The notes beneath the pieces were generated by a model. That model was not told where the DNA came from. It was given only the letters and a program-made list of their open reading frames with translations, and searched no databases. A stretch of 64,000 nt of DNA, from assembly GCF_043290135.1 (NCBI RefSeq), contig NW_027464603.1, positions 5,185,501-5,249,500 of the forward strand, given 5' to 3'. Source of the stretch: Rhipicephalus microplus. Taxonomy: Eukaryota; Arthropoda; Arachnida; Ixodida; Ixodidae. Of this stretch, positions 41,648-56,032 are shown piece by piece. A program made the translations under genes and the position numbers. Every line of letters starts with the position of its first letter. The stretch's first letter is position 1.

Positions 41648-42592
41648 AGCTAGAAACTTGCAACTAGAAACTCTGCAACTAGAAACTCCACAGCTAGGAA
41701 CTCCACAACTAGAAACTCCACAACTAGAGACTTCACAACTAGAAACTCCATGACTAGAACCTCCACAACTAGAGACTCCACAACTAGAAACTCCACCACT
41801 TGAGACTCCATAACTAAAAATTCCACAACTACGAACCTCACAACTTGAAACTCCACAACTAGAAACTCCACAACTACAGACTCCACAACTACAAACATCA
41901 CAACTAGAAACTCCACAACCAGAAACTCCGCAACTAGAAACTCCACAACTAGAAATTCCACAACCAGAGACTCAACAACTAGAGACTCCACAACTAAAAA
42001 CTCCACAGGTAGAAACCTCACAACTAGAAACTCCGCAAATAGAAACCCAGCAAATAGAAACTCCACAACTAGAATCTCTACACCTATTAATTCCACAACT
42101 TGAAACTCCACAACTAGAAACTCCACAACTAGAAACTCCACAACTAGAAACTCTACAACTAGAAACTATGCAACTAGAAACTCCGCAACTAGAAACTCCA
42201 CAGCTAGAACGTCCGCAACTAGAAACTCTGCAACTAGAAACTCCGCAATTAGAAACTCCACAGCTAGAAACTCCGCAATTAGATACTCCACAGCTAGAAA
42301 CTCCACAACTACAGACTCCACAACTAGAGACTGCACAACTAGAGACTCCGCAACTAGAAACTCCAAAGCTAGAAACTCCGCAACTAGAAACTCCACAACT
42401 AGAGACTCCGCAACTCTAAACTCCACAATTTGAACTCTGCAACTCGAAACTAGGCAACTAAAAAATCCCCAACTAGAAACTACACAACCTGAATCTCCGC
42501 AACTCGAAACTCCTCAACTACAAAATCCACAACTAGAAACTCCACAACTGGGAACTCCGCAACTAGAAAATCTACAACTAGAAACTCGAAAA

Positions 42593-42859
42593 CTAAAAAC
42601 TACAACTAGAATCTCCACAACTAGAAACTCCACAACTAGAAACTCCAAAACTAGAAACTCCACAACTAGACATTTCGCAACTAGAAACTCCACAACAAGA
42701 CACTCCACAACTAGAAAACTCCGCAACTAGAAACTCCACGACTGGACACTCCACAACTTGAGACTCCGCAATGACAGACTCCGCAACTAGAAACTCTGCA
42801 CCTAGAAACTGCACAGCTAGAAACTTGCAACTCGAAGCTCTGAACTCGAAACTCCGCAA
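42593..42859. repeat. Block B, copy 8
   Basis: This is the counterpart of copy 6 at +14,015 bp, with CGAAGCTCTGAAC at the right end. Confidence 0.82.
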
Positions 42860-44862
42860 CTAGAAACTCCACAGCTAGAAACTCCACAACTAGAAACTCC
42901 ACAACTAGAGACTCCACAACTTGAAACTCCACAACTAAAAACTCCACAACTACAGACTCCACAACTACAAACTTCACAACTAGAAACTCCACAACCAGAA
43001 ACTCCACAACTAGAAACTCCACAACCAGAAACTCCACAACTAGAAACTCCACAACTAGAAACTCCACAACTAGAAACTCCGCGACTAGAAACCCAGCAAC
43101 TAGAAACTCCACAACTAGAATCTCCACAGCTATTAATTCCACAACTTGAAACTCCACAACTAGAAACTCCACACCTAGAAACTCCACAACTTGAGACTTC
43201 GCAACTAGAAACTCGGCAACTAGAAACTCAACAACTAGAAACTCCACAACTAGAAACTACACAACTAGAAACTCCACAACTTGAAACACCACAACTAGAT
43301 ACTCCACAACTACAAATTCCACAACTAGAAACTCCTAATTTAGAAACTCCGCAACTTGAAACTCCACAACTAGAAACTCCATAACTAGGAACTCCACAAC
43401 TAGAAACTCCAAAACTACAGACTCCACAACTACAAACTTCACAACTAGAAACTCCACAACCAGAAACTCCGCAACTATAAACTCCATAACTAGAAGTTCC
43501 ACAACCAGAGACTCAACAACTAGAGACTCCACAACTAAAAACTCCACAAATAGAAACTCCACAACTAGAAACTCCACAACTAGAAACGCAACAACTAGAA
43601 ACTCCACACCTAGAAACTCCGCAACTAGAAACTCCACAACTAGAAACTCCACAACTAGAAACTATGCAACTAGAAACTCCGCAACTAGAAACTCCACAGC
43701 TAGAACGTCCGCAACTAGAAACTCCGCAACTAGGAACTCCAATGCTAGAAACTCCACAACTTGAAACTCCACAACTAGAATCTCCACAACTAGAGACTCC
43801 ACAACTTGAAACTCCACAACTAAAAACTCCACAGCTACAGACTCCACAACTACAAACTTCACAACTAGAAACTCCACAACCAGAAACTCCACAACTAGAA
43901 ACTCCACAACTAGAAATTCCACAACCAGATACTCAACTACTAGAGACTCCACAACTAAAAACTCCACAACTAGAAACTCCACAACTAGAAACTCCACAAC
44001 TAGAAACTCCGCGACTAGAAACCCAGCAACTAATAACTCCACAACTAGAATCTCCACAGCTATTAATTCCACAACTTGAAACTCCACAACTAGAAACTCC
44101 ACACCTAGAATTTCCACAACTTGAGACTTCGCAACTAGAAACTCGGCAACTAGAAACTCAACAACTAGAAACTCCACAACTAGAAACTCCACAACTAGAA
44201 ACTCCACAACTTGAAACACCACAACTAGATACTCCACAACTACAAATTCCACAACTAGAAACTCCAAATTTAGAAACTCCGCAACTTGAAACTCCACAAC
44301 TAGAAACTCCATAACTAGGAACTCCACAACTAGAAACTCCACAACTACAGACTCCACAACTACAAACTTTACAACTAGAAACTCCACAACCAGAAACTCC
44401 GCAACTATAAACTCCACAACTAGAAGTTCCACAACCAGAGACTCAACAACTAGAGACTCCACAACTAAAAACTCCACAACTAGAAACTCCACAACTAGAA
44501 ACTCCACAACTAGAAACCTAGCAACTAGAAACTCAACACCTATAAATTCTACAACTTGAAACACCACAACTAGAAACGCAACAACTAGAAACTCCACACC
44601 TAGAAACTCCGCAACTAGAAACTCCACAACTAGAAACTCCACAACTAGAAACTATGCAACTAGAAACTCCGCAACTAGAAACTCCACAGCTAGAACGTCC
44701 GCAACTAGAAACTCCGCAACTAGGAACTCCAATGCTAGAAACTCCACAACTAGAAACTCCACAACTTGGATCTCCACAACTAGAGACTCCACAACTAGAG
44801 ACTCCGCAACTAGAAACTCCAAAGCTAGAAACTCCGCAACTAGAATCTCCGCAACTAGAAAC

Positions 44863-45777
44863 TACACAACTACAATCACCGCAACTCGAAACTACGCAAC
44901 TACAAAATTCACAACTAGAAACTCCACAACTGGGAACTCCGCAACTAGAAAATCTACAACTAGAAACTCGAAAACTAAAAACTCCAACTAGAAACTCGAC
45001 AACTAGAAACTCCACAACTAGACACTTCGCAACTAGAAACTCCACAACTAGACATTCCACAACTAGAAAACTCTGCAACTAGAAACTCCACGAATAGACA
45101 CTCCAAAACTTGAGACTCCGCAACGACAGACTTCGCAACTAGAAACTCTGCAACTAGAAACTGCACAGCTAGAAACTTGCAACTGGAAACTCTGCAACTA
45201 AAACTCCGCAACTAGAAACTCCACAGCTAGAAACTCCACAACTAGAAACTCCACAACTAGAGACTCCACAACTAGAAACTCCATGACTAGAAACTCCACA
45301 ATTAGAAACTCCACAACTTGAGACTTTGCAACTAGAAACTCGGCAACTAGAAACTCAAGAACTAGAAACTCCACAACTAGAAACTTCACAACTAGAAACT
45401 ACACAACTTGAAACACCACAACTAGATACTCCGCAACTACAAATTCCACAACTAGAAACTCCACAACTAGAAACTCCATAACTAGAAACTCCACAACTAG
45501 AAACTCCACAACTAGAGACTCCATAACTAGGAACTCCACAACTGGAAACTCCACAACTACCGACTCCACAACTACAGACTCCACAACTAGAAACTCCACA
45601 GCTAGAGACTCAACAACTAGAAACTCTCCACAACTACGAACCCCACAACTACGAACCCAACCACTAGAAACTCCACAACTAAAAACTCCACAACTAGAAA
45701 CTCCACAACTTAAGACTTCGCAACTAGAAACTCCACAACTAGAAACTACACAACTAGAAACTCCACAACTTGAGACT
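44863..45777. repeat. 3.52-kb-offset segment, copy 1
   Basis: It contains block A (44975) and repeats at 48382 with an exact 3,519-bp offset. The match stops at 45777, where CTTGAGACTCCACAACTACA replaces the CTTGAGACTCCGCAACTAG of copy 2; this is a fusion to another repeat type. Confidence 0.8.
44975..45389. repeat. Block A, copy 7
   Basis: This copy is close to the common form of block A. It sits in the left unit of the 3,519-bp-offset pair. Confidence 0.85.
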
Positions 45778-46634
45778 CCACAACTACAAATTCCACAACT
45801 AGAAACTCCAAATTTAGAAACTCCGCAACTTGAAACTCCACAACTAGAAACTCCATAACTAGGAACTCCACAACTAGAAACTCCACAACTACAGACTCCA
45901 CAACTACAAACTTCACAACTAGAAACTCCACAACCAGAAACTCCACAACTATAAACTCCACAACTAGAAGTTCCACAACCAGAGACTCAACAACTAGAGA
46001 CTCCACAACTAAAAACTCCACAACTAGAAACTCCACAACTAGAAACTCCACAACTAGAAACCTAGCAACTAGAAACTCAACACCTATAAATTCTACAACT
46101 TGAAACACCACAACTAGAAATGCAACAACTAGAAACTCCACACCTAGAAACTCCGCAACTAGAAACTCCACAACTAGAAACTCCACAACTAGAAACTATG
46201 CAACTAGAAACTCCGCAACTAGAAACTCCACAGCTAGAACGTCCGCAACTAGAAACTCCGCAATAAGGAACTCCAATGCTAGAAACTCCACAACTAGAAA
46301 CTCCACAACTAGAATCTCCACAACTAGAGACTCCACAACTAGAGACTCCACAACTAGAAACTCCACAGCTAGAAACTCCGCAACTAGAATCTCCGCAACT
46401 AGAAACTCCACAACTAGAGACTCCGCAACTATAAACTCCACAACTTGAAACTCTGCAACTCGAAACTCTGCAACTAGAAACTACTCAACTACAATCTTCG
46501 CAACTCGAAACTCCGCAACTACAAAATCCACAACTAGAAACTCCACAACTGGGAACTCCGCAACTAGAAAATCTACATCTAGAAACTCCACAACTAGAAA
46601 CTCCACAACTAGAAACTCTGCAACTAGAAACTCC

Positions 46635-46858
46635 ACAACTAAAAACTCCGCAACCAGAAACTCCACAACTGGAAACACCACAACTAGAATCTCCACAACT
46701 TGAAACTCCACAACTACGAACCTCACAACTGGAAACTCCACAACTACAAACTCCACAACTTGAGACACCGCAACTAGAAATCTACAACTAGAAACTCGGA
46801 AACCAGAAAGTACAACTAGAAACTGCACAACTAGAAACTCCACACCTATAAATTCCAC
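46635..46858. repeat. Block C, right part only
   Basis: It matches block C from CAACTAAAAACTCCGCAAC to the ACTCGGAAACCAG marker. The left quarter with the CTCTCCACAACTACG landmark is replaced by plain monomers. Confidence 0.72.
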
Positions 46859-46935
46859 AAATTAAAACTCCACAACTAGAAACTCCACAACTAGGAACTC
46901 CGCAACTAGAAAATCTACAACTAGAAACTTGAAAA

Positions 46936-47157
46936 CTAAACTATCAAATTAGAAACACCACAACTAGAAACTCCACAACTAGAAACTCCACAACTAGACA
47001 CTTCGCAACTAGAAACTCCACAACTAGAGACTTCACAACTAGAAAACGCCACAACTATAAACTCCACGGCTAGACACTCCCCAACTTGAGACTCCGCAAC
47101 GACAGACTCCGCAACTAGAAACTCTGCAACTAGAAACTCCGAAAGTAGAAACTCCAC
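46936..47157. repeat. Block D, copy 10
   Basis: Private changes are CTAAACTATCAAATTAG at the left edge and GAAAACGCCACAAC near 47043. Confidence 0.8.
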
Positions 47158-48381
47158 AGCTAAAAACTTGCAACTAGAAAGTCTGCAACTAGAAACTCCA
47201 CAGCTCGAAACTCAACAACTAGAAACTCCACAACTAGAGACTCCACAACTAGACACTCCATGACTAGAACCTCCACAACTAGAGACTCCACAACAAGAAA
47301 CTCCACAACTTGAGACTTCACAACTAGAAATTCCACAACTATGAACCTCACAACTTGAAACTCCACAACTAGAAACTCCACAGCTACAGACTCCACAACT
47401 AGAAACTCCACAGCCAGAAACTCCGCAACTATAAACTCCACAACTTGAAGTTCCACAACCAGAGACTCAACAACTAGAGACTCCACAACTAGAGACTCCA
47501 CAACTAAAAACTCCACAGCCAGAAACTCCACAACTAGAAACTCCACAACTAGAAATTCCGCAAATAGAAACCCAGCAACTAGAAACTCCACAACTAGAAT
47601 CTCCACACCTATTAATTTCACAACTTGAAACTCCACAACTAGAAATTCCGCAACTAGAAACTCGACACCTAGAAACTCCGCAACTAGAAACTCCACAACT
47701 AGAAACTCCACAACTAGAAACTCCACAACTTGAAACACCACAACTAGATACTCCACAACTACAAATTCCACAACTAGAAACTCCAAATTTAGAAACTCCG
47801 CAACTTGAAACTCCACAACTAGAAACTCCATAACTAGGAACTCCACAACTAGAAACTCCACAACTACAGACTCCACAACTACAAACATCACAACTAGAAA
47901 CTCCACAACCAGAAACTCCGCAACTATAAACTCCACAACTAGAAGTTCCACAACCAGAGACTCAACAACTAGAGACTCCACAACTAAAAACTCCACAACT
48001 AGAAACACCACAACTTGAAACACCACAACTAGAAACGCAAAAACTAGAAACTCCACACCTAGAAACTCCGCAAGTAGAAACTCCACAACTAGAAACTCCA
48101 CAACTAGAAACTATGCAACTAGAAACTCCGCAACTAGAAACTCCACAGCTAGAACGTCCGAAACTAGAAACTCTGCAACTAGAAACTCCGCAACTAGAAA
48201 CTCCAACGCTAGAAACTCCACAACTAGAAACTCCACAACTAGAATCTCCACAACTAGAGACTCCACAACTAGAGACTCCGCAACTAGAAACTCCACAACT
48301 AGAGACTCCGCAACTATAAACTCCACAACTTGAAACTCTGCAACTCGAAACTCTGCAACTAGAAAATTCCCAACTAGAAAC

Positions 48382-49296
48382 TACACAACTACAATCACCG
48401 CAACTCGAAACTACGCAACTACAAAATTCACAACTAGAAACTCCACAACTGGGAACTCCGCAACTAGAAAATCTACAACTAGAAACTCGAAAACTAAAAA
48501 CTCCAACTAGAAACTCGACAACTAGAAACTCCACAACTAGACACTTCGCAACTAGAAACTCCACAACTAGACATTCCACAACTAGAAAACTCTGCAACTA
48601 GAAACTCCACGAATAAACACTCCAAAACTTGAGACTCCGCAACGACAGACTTCGCAACTAGAAACTCTGCAACTAGAAACTGCACAGCTAGAAACTTGCA
48701 ACTGGAAACTCTGCAACTAAAACTCCGCAACTAGAAACTCCACAGCTAGAAACTCCACAACTAGAAACTCCACAACTAGAGACTCCACAACTAGAAACTC
48801 CATGACTAGAAACTCCACAATTAGAAACTCCACAACTTGAGACTTTGCAACTAGAAACTCGGCAACTAGAAACTCAAGAACTAGAAACTCCACAACTAGA
48901 AACTTCACAACTAGAAACTACACAACTTGAAACACCACAACTAGATACTCCGCAACTACAAATTCCACAACTAGAAACTCCACAACTAGAAACTCCATAA
49001 CTAGAAACTCCACAACTAGAAACTCCACAACTAGAGACTCCATAACTAGGAACTCCACAACTGGAAACTCCACAACTACCGACTCCACAACTACAGACTC
49101 CACAACTAGAAACTCCACAGCTATAGACTCAACAACTAGAAACTCACCACAACTACGAACCCCACAACTACGAACCCAACCACTAGAAACTCCACAACTA
49201 AAAACTCCACAACTAGAAACTCCATAACTTAAGACTTCGCAACTAGAAACTCCACAACTAGAAACTACACAACTAGAAACTCCACAACTTGAGACT
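48382..49296. repeat. 3.52-kb-offset segment, copy 2
   Basis: This is the partner of 44863-45777 with block A at 48494. It then continues into block D (49465) and a copy of the 41.3-43.0 kb type (offset 8,039 then 8,024 bp). Confidence 0.8.
48494..48908. repeat. Block A, copy 8
   Basis: It is like copy 7 except for CGAATAAACAC near 48610 where the others have CGAATAGACAC. Confidence 0.85.
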
Positions 49297-49464
49297 CCGC
49301 AACTAGAAATCTACAACTAGAAACTCGAAAACTAAAAAGTCCAACTGGAAACTGCACAACTAGAAACTCCACACCTATAAATTCCACAACTTAAAACTCC
49401 ACAACTAGAAACTCCACAACTAGGAACTCCGCAACTAGAAAATCTACAACTAGAAACTTGAAAA

Positions 49465-49686
49465 CTAAAAAATCCAACTAGAAACACCACAACTAGAAAC
49501 TCCGCAACTAGAAACTCCACAACTAGACACTTCGCAACTAGAAACTCCACAACTAGAGACTTCACAACTAGAAAACTCCGCCACTAGAAACTCCACGACT
49601 AGACACTCCCCAACTTGAGACTGCGCAACGACAGACTCCGCAACTAGAAACTCTGCAACTAGAAACTCCGAAAGTAGAAACTCCAC
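49465..49686. repeat. Block D, copy 11
   Basis: This copy is of the CTAAAAAATCC type, with private GACTGCGCAACGACAG near 49619. Confidence 0.8.
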
Positions 49687-50616
49687 AGCTAGAAACTTGC
49701 AAATAGAAACTCTGCAACTAGAAACTCCACAGCTAGAAACTCCACAACTAGAAACTCCACAACTAGAGACTTCACAACTAGAAACTCCATGACTAGAACC
49801 TCCACAACTAGAGACTCCACAACTAGAAAGTCCACCACTTGAGACTCCATAACTAAAAATTCCACAACTACGAACCTCACAACTTGAAACTCCACAACTA
49901 GAAACTCCACAACTACAGACTCCACAACTACAAACATCACAACTAGAAACTCCACAACCAGGAACTCCGCAACTAGAAACTCCACAACTAGAAATTCCAC
50001 AACCAGAGACTCAACAACTAGAGACTCCACAACTAAAAACTCCACAGGTAGAAACCCCACAACTAGAAACTCCGCAAATAGAAACCCAGCAACTAGAAAC
50101 TCCACAACTAGAATCTCTACACCTATTAATTCCACAACTAGAATCTCCACAACTAGAAACTCCACAACTAGAAACTCCACAACTAGAAACTCCACAACTA
50201 GAAACTCCGCAACTAGAAACTCCACAGCTAGAACGTCCGCAACTAGAAACTCTGCAACTAGAAACTCCGCAATTAGAAACTCCACAGCTAGAAACTCCGC
50301 AATTAGAAACTCCACAGCTAGAAACTCCACAACTAGAGACTCCACAACTAGAGACTGCACAACTAGAGACTCCGCAACTAGAAACTCCACAGCTAGAAAC
50401 TCCGCAACTAGAAACTCCACAACTAGAGACTCCGCAACTCTAAACTTCACAATTTGAACTCTGCAACTCGAAACTAGGCAACTAAAAAATCCCCAACTAG
50501 AAACTACACAACCTGAATCTCCGCAACTCGAAACTCCTCAACTACAAAATCCACAACTAGAAACTCCACAACTGGGAACTCCGCAACTAGAAAATCTACA
50601 ACTAGAAACTCGAAAA

Positions 50617-50883
50617 CTAAAAACTACAACTAGAATCTCCACAACAAGATACTCCACAACTAGAAACTCCAAAACTAGAAACTCCACAACTAGACACTTG
50701 GCAACTAGAAACTCCACAACTAGACATTCCACAACTAGAAAATTCCGCAACTAGAAACTCCACGACTGGACACTCCACAACTTGAGACTCCGCAATGACA
50801 GACTCCGCAACTAGAAACTCTGCACCTAGAAACTGCACAGCTAGAAACTTGCAACTCGAAACTCTGAACTCGAAACTCCGCAA
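50617..50883. repeat. Block B, copy 9
   Basis: Changes include CACAACAAGATACTCC, GACACTTGGCAAC in place of GACATTTCGCAAC, and AACTAGAAAATTCCGC. Confidence 0.8.
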
Positions 50884-53056
50884 CTAGAAACTCCACAGCT
50901 AGAAACTCCACAACTAGAAACTCCACAACTAGAGACTCCACAACTTGAAACTCCACAACTAAAAACTCCACAACTACAGACTCCACAACTACAAACTTCA
51001 CAACTAGAAACTCCACAACCAGAAACTCCACAACTAGAAACTCCACAACTAGAAATTCCACAACCAGATACTCAACTACTAGAGACTCCACAACTAAAAA
51101 CTCCACAACTAAAAACTCCACGACTAGAAACTCCACAACTAGAAACTCCACAACTAGAAACTCCACAACTAGAAACTCCGCGACTAGAAACCCAGCAACT
51201 AGAAACTCCACAACTAGAATCTCCACAGCTATTAATTCCACAGCTTGAAACTCCACAACTAGAAACTCCACACCTAGAAACTCCACAACTTGAGACTTCG
51301 CAACTAGAAACTCGGCAACTAGAAACTCAACAACTAGAAACTCCACAACTAGAAACTCCACAACTAGAAACTCCACAACTTGAAACACCACAACTAGATA
51401 CTCCACAACTACAAATTTCACAACTAGAAACTCCAAATTTAGAAACTCCGCAACTTGAAACTCCACAACTAGAAACTCCATAACTAGGAACTCCACAACT
51501 AGAAACTCCACAACTACAGACTCCACAACTACAAACTTCACAACTAGAAACTCCACAACCAGAAACTCCGCAACTATAAACTCCACAACTAGAAGTTCCA
51601 CAACCAGAGACTCAACAACTAGAGACTCCACAACTAAAAACTCCACAACTAGAAACTCCACAACTAGAAACCTAGCAACTAGAAACCTAGCAACTAGAAA
51701 CTCAACACCTATAAATTCTACAACTTGAAACACCACAACTAGAAACGCAACAACTAGAAACTCCACACCTAGAAACTCCGCAACTAGAAACTCCACAACT
51801 AGAAACTCCACAACTAGAAACTATGCAACTAGAAACTCCGCAACTAGAAACTCCACAGCTAGAAACTCCGCAACTAGAAACTCCGCAACTAGGAACTCCA
51901 ACGCTAGAAACTCCACAACTAGAAACTCCACAACTAGAATCTCCACAACTAGAGACTCCACAACTAGAGACTCCGCAACTAGAAACTCCACAGCTAGAAA
52001 CTCCGCAACTAGAATCTCCGCAACTAGAAACTCCTCAACTAGAGACTCCGCAACTATAAACTCCACAACTTGAAACTCTGCAACTCGAAACTCTGCAACT
52101 AGAAACTACACAACTACAATCTTCGCAACTCGAAACTCCGCAACTACAAAATCCACAACTAGAAACTCCACAACTGGGAACCCCGCAACTAGAAAATCTA
52201 CAACTAGAAACTCGAAAACTAAAAACTCCAACTAGAAACTCCACAACTAAAAACTCCACAACTAGAAACTATGCAACTAGAAACTCCGCAACTAGAAACT
52301 CCACAGCTAGAACGTCCGCAACTAGAAACTCCACAACTACAGACTCCACAACTACAAACATCACAACTAGAAACTCCACAACCAGAAACTCCGCAACTAG
52401 AAACTCCACAACTAGAAATTCCACAACCAGAGACTCAACAACTAGAGACTCCACAACTAAAAACTCCGCAGCTAGAAACCCCACAACTAGAAACTCCACA
52501 ACTAGAAACTCCACAACTTGAAACACCACAACTAGATACTCCACAACTACAAATTCCACAACTAGAAACTCCAAATTTAGAAACTCCGACACTTGAAACT
52601 CCACAACTAGAAACTCCAACACTAGGAACTCCACAACTAGAAACTCCACAACTACAGACTCCACATTTACAAACTTCACAACTAGAAACTCCACAACCAG
52701 AAACTCCGCAACTATAAACTCCACAACTAGAAGTTCCACAACCAGAGACTCAACAACTAGACACTCCACAACTAAAAACTCCACAACTAGAAACTCCACA
52801 ACTAGAAACTCCACAACTAGAAACCCTGCAACTAGAAACTCAACACCTATAAATTCTACAACTTGAAACACCACAACTAGAAACGCAAAAACTAGAAACT
52901 CCACACCTAGAAACTCCGCAACTAGAAACTCCACAACTAGAAACTCCACAACTAGAAACTATGCAAGTAGAAACTCCGCAACTAGAAACTCCACAACTAG
53001 AAACTCCACAACTAGAATCTCCACAACTAGAGACTCCACAACTAGAAACTCGAAAA

Positions 53057-53263
53057 CTAAAAAGTCCAACTGGAAACTGCACAACTAGAAACTCCACACC
53101 TATAAATTCCACAACCTAAAACTCCGCAACTAGAAACTCCACGACTGGACACTTCACAACTTGAGACTCCGCAATGACAGACTCCGCAACTAGAAACTCT
53201 GCACCTAGAAACTCCACAGCTAGAAACTTGCAACTCGAAACTCTGCCACTCGAAACTCCGCAA
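53057..53263. repeat. D-upstream/B hybrid block, copy 1
   Basis: The left side (AAAGTCCAACTGGAAACTGC to CAACCTAAAACTCC) is the type normally found upstream of block D. At about 53117 it passes straight into the right half of block B (CGACTGGACACTTC, GCAATGACAGAC, CTGCACCTAG). Confidence 0.8.
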
Positions 53264-54987
53264 CTAGAAACTCCACAGCTAGAAACTCCACAACTAGAAA
53301 CTCCACAACTAGAGACTCCACAACTTGAAACTCCACAACAAAAACTCCACAACTACAGACTCCACAACTACAAACTTCACAATTAGAAACTCCACAACCA
53401 GAAACTCCACAACTAGAAACTCCACAACTAGAAATTCCACAACCAGATACTCAACTACTAGAGACTCCACAACTAAAAACTCCACAACTAGAAACTCCAC
53501 AACTAGAAACTCCACAACTAGAAACTCCGCGACTAGAAACCCAGCAACTAGAAACTCCACAACTAGAATCTCCACACCTATTAATTCCACAACTTGAAAC
53601 TCCACAACTAGAAACTCAACAACTAGAAACTCCACACCTAGAAACTCCACAACTTGAGACTTCGCAACTAGAAACTCGGCAACTAGAAACTCAACAACTA
53701 GAGACTCCACAACTAGAAACTCTACAACTAGAAACTCCACAACTTGAAACACCACAACTAGATACTCCACAACTACAAATTCCACAACTAGAAACTCCAA
53801 ATTTAGAAACTCCGCAACTTGAAACTCCACAACTAGAAACTCCATAACAAGGAACTCCACAACTAGAAACTCCACAACTTGAGACTTCGCAACTAGAAAC
53901 TCGGCAACTAGAAACTCAACAACTAGAGACTCCACAACCAGAGACTCAACAACTAGAGACTTCACAACTAAAAACTCCACAACTAGAAACTCCACAACTA
54001 GAAACTCCACAACTAGAAACCTAGCAACTAGAAACTCAACACCTATAAATTCTACAACTTGAAACACCACAACTAGAAATGCAACAACTAGAAACTCCAC
54101 ACCTAGAAACTCCGCAACTAGAAACTCCACAACTAGAGACTCAACAACTAGAGACTCCACAACTAAAAACTCCACAGCTAGAAACCCCACAACTAGAAAC
54201 TCCACAACTAGAAACTCCACAACTTGAAACACCACAACTAGATACTCCACAACTACAAATTCCACAACTAGAAACTCCAAATTTAGAAACTCCGCAACAT
54301 GAAACTCCACAACTAGAAACTCCATAACAAGGAACTCCACAACTAGAAACTCCACAACTACAGACTCCACAACTACAAACTTCACAACTAGAAACTCCAC
54401 AACCAGAAACTCCGCAACTATAAACTCCACAACTAGAAGTTCCACAACCAGAGACTCAACAACTAGAGACTCTACAACTAAAAACTCCACAACTAGAAAC
54501 CCAGCAACTAGAAACTCAACACCTATAAATTCTACAACTTGAAACACCACAACTAGAAACGCAAAAACTAGAAACTCCACACCTAGAAACTCCGCAACTA
54601 GAAACTCCACAACTAGAAACTCCACAACTAGAAACTATGCAACTAGAAACTCCGCAACTAGAAACTCCACAACTAGAAACTCCACAACTAGAATCTCCAC
54701 AACTAGAGACTCCACAACTAGAGACTCCGCAACTAGAAACTCCACAGCTAGAAACTCCGCAACTAGAAACTCCGCAACTAGAAACTCCAACACTAGAGAC
54801 TCCGCAACTATAAACTCCACAACTTGAAACTCTGCAACTCGAAACTCTACAACTAGAAAATTCCCAACTAGAAACTACACAACTACATACTCCGCAACTC
54901 GAAACTCTGCAACTACAAAATCCACAACTAGAAACTCCACAACTGGGAACTTCGCAACTAGAAAATCTACAACTAGAAACTCGAAAA

Positions 54988-55402
54988 GTAAAAACTCCAA
55001 CTAGAAACTCGACAACTAGAAACTCCACAACTAGACACTTCGCAACTAGAAACTCCACAACTAGACATTCCACAACTAGAAAACTCTGCAACTAGAAACT
55101 CCACGAATAGACACTCCAAAACTTGAGACTCCGCAACGACAGACTTCGCAACTAGAAACTCTGCAACTAGAAACTGCACAGCTAGAAACTTGCAACTGGA
55201 AACTCTGCAACTAAAACTCCGCAACTAGAAACTCCACAGCTAGAAACTCCACAACTAGAAACTCCACAACTAGAGACTCCACAACTAGAAACTCCATGAC
55301 TAGAAACTCCACAATTAGAAACTCCACAACTTGAGACTTTGCAACTAGAAACTCGGCAACTAGAAACTCAAGAACTAGAAACTCCACAACTAGAAACTTC
55401 AC
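54988..55402. repeat. Block A, copy 9
   Basis: This copy lies in the left unit of the 1,480-bp tandem pair. At its left edge CTAAAAAC is changed to GTAAAAAC near 54988. Confidence 0.85.
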
Positions 55403-55825
55403 AACTAGAAACTACAGAACTTGAAACACCACAACTAGATACTCCGCAACTACAAATTCCACAACTAGAAACTCCACAACTAGAAACTCCATAACTAGAA
55501 ACTCCACAACTAGAAACTCCACAACTAGAGACTCCATAACTAGGAACTCCACAACTGGAAACTCCACAGCTACCGACTCCACAACTACAGACTCCACAAC
55601 TAGAAACTCCACAGCTAGAGACTCAACAACTAGAAACTCTCCACAACTACGAACCCCACAACTACGAACGCAACAACTAGAAACTCCACAACTAAAAACT
55701 CCACAACTAGAAACTCCACAACTTAAGACTTCGCAACTAAAAACTCCACAACTAGAAACTACACAACTAGAAACTCCACAACTTGAGACTCCGCAACTAG
55801 AAATCTACAACTAGAAACTCGAAAA

Positions 55826-56032
55826 CTAAAAAGTCCAACTGGAAACTGCACAACTAGAAACTCCACACCTATAAATTCCACAACCTAAAACTCCGCAACT
55901 AGAAACTCCACGACTGGACACTTCACAACTTGAGACTCCGCAATGACAGACTCCGCAACTAGAAACTCTGCACCTAGAAACTGCACAGCTAGAAACTTGC
56001 AACTCGAAACTCTGCAACTCGAAACTCCGCAA
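55826..56032. repeat. D-upstream/B hybrid block, copy 2
   Basis: It has the same 207-bp length and fusion point as copy 1, 2,769 bp further on. It reads CTGCAACTCGAAAC at the right end where copy 1 has CTGCCACTCGAAAC. Confidence 0.8.

Larger units (their letters stand above)
38708..42360. repeat. 3,653-bp tandem duplication, copy 2
   Basis: This is a direct continuation of copy 1. At 42361 the sequence goes on as CTCCAAAGCTAG instead of CTCCATAACTAG, so the unit end is sharply defined. The exchange point lies within a shared ACTCCGCAACTAGAA stretch present before 35055, 38708 and 42361. Confidence 0.93.
40455..44642. repeat. 14-kb-offset segment, copy 2
   Basis: This is the partner of 26440-30731. 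Its left part overlaps the second unit of the 3,653-bp duplication; its right part (from 42361) continues past it. It lacks two monomers near 43020 and four near 43580 relative to copy 1. Confidence 0.82.
45778..48381. repeat. Hybrid satellite region with truncated block C and block D
   Basis: It joins AAATTTAG-type monomers, a C block of which only the right part is present (46635-46858), block D (46936) and a segment of the 31.7-32.6 kb type (47160-48101). The joins look like exchange junctions between repeat types. No non-satellite DNA is present. Confidence 0.65.
49297..54635. repeat. Mosaic satellite region
   Basis: It contains block D (49465), block B (50617), a fourth copy of the 28.6-30.6 kb type (about 50.6-51.8 kb), and short fused pieces (52.27-54.3 kb) in which the group with GATACTCCACAACTACAAAT and CCAAATTTAG recurs at about 52.54, 53.76 and 54.24 kb. 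A one-base loss occurs near 53337 (CACAACAAAAACTCC). Confidence 0.7.

Noticed and set aside
53309..54625. Longest open frame (438 codons, - strand) as a repeat-protein gene
   Set aside because: It is pure VVEFL pentapeptide forced by the 15-bp period. Equal frames are open on both strands, starts and stops fall at random variant monomers, and copies of the same block are read in different frames after small indels.
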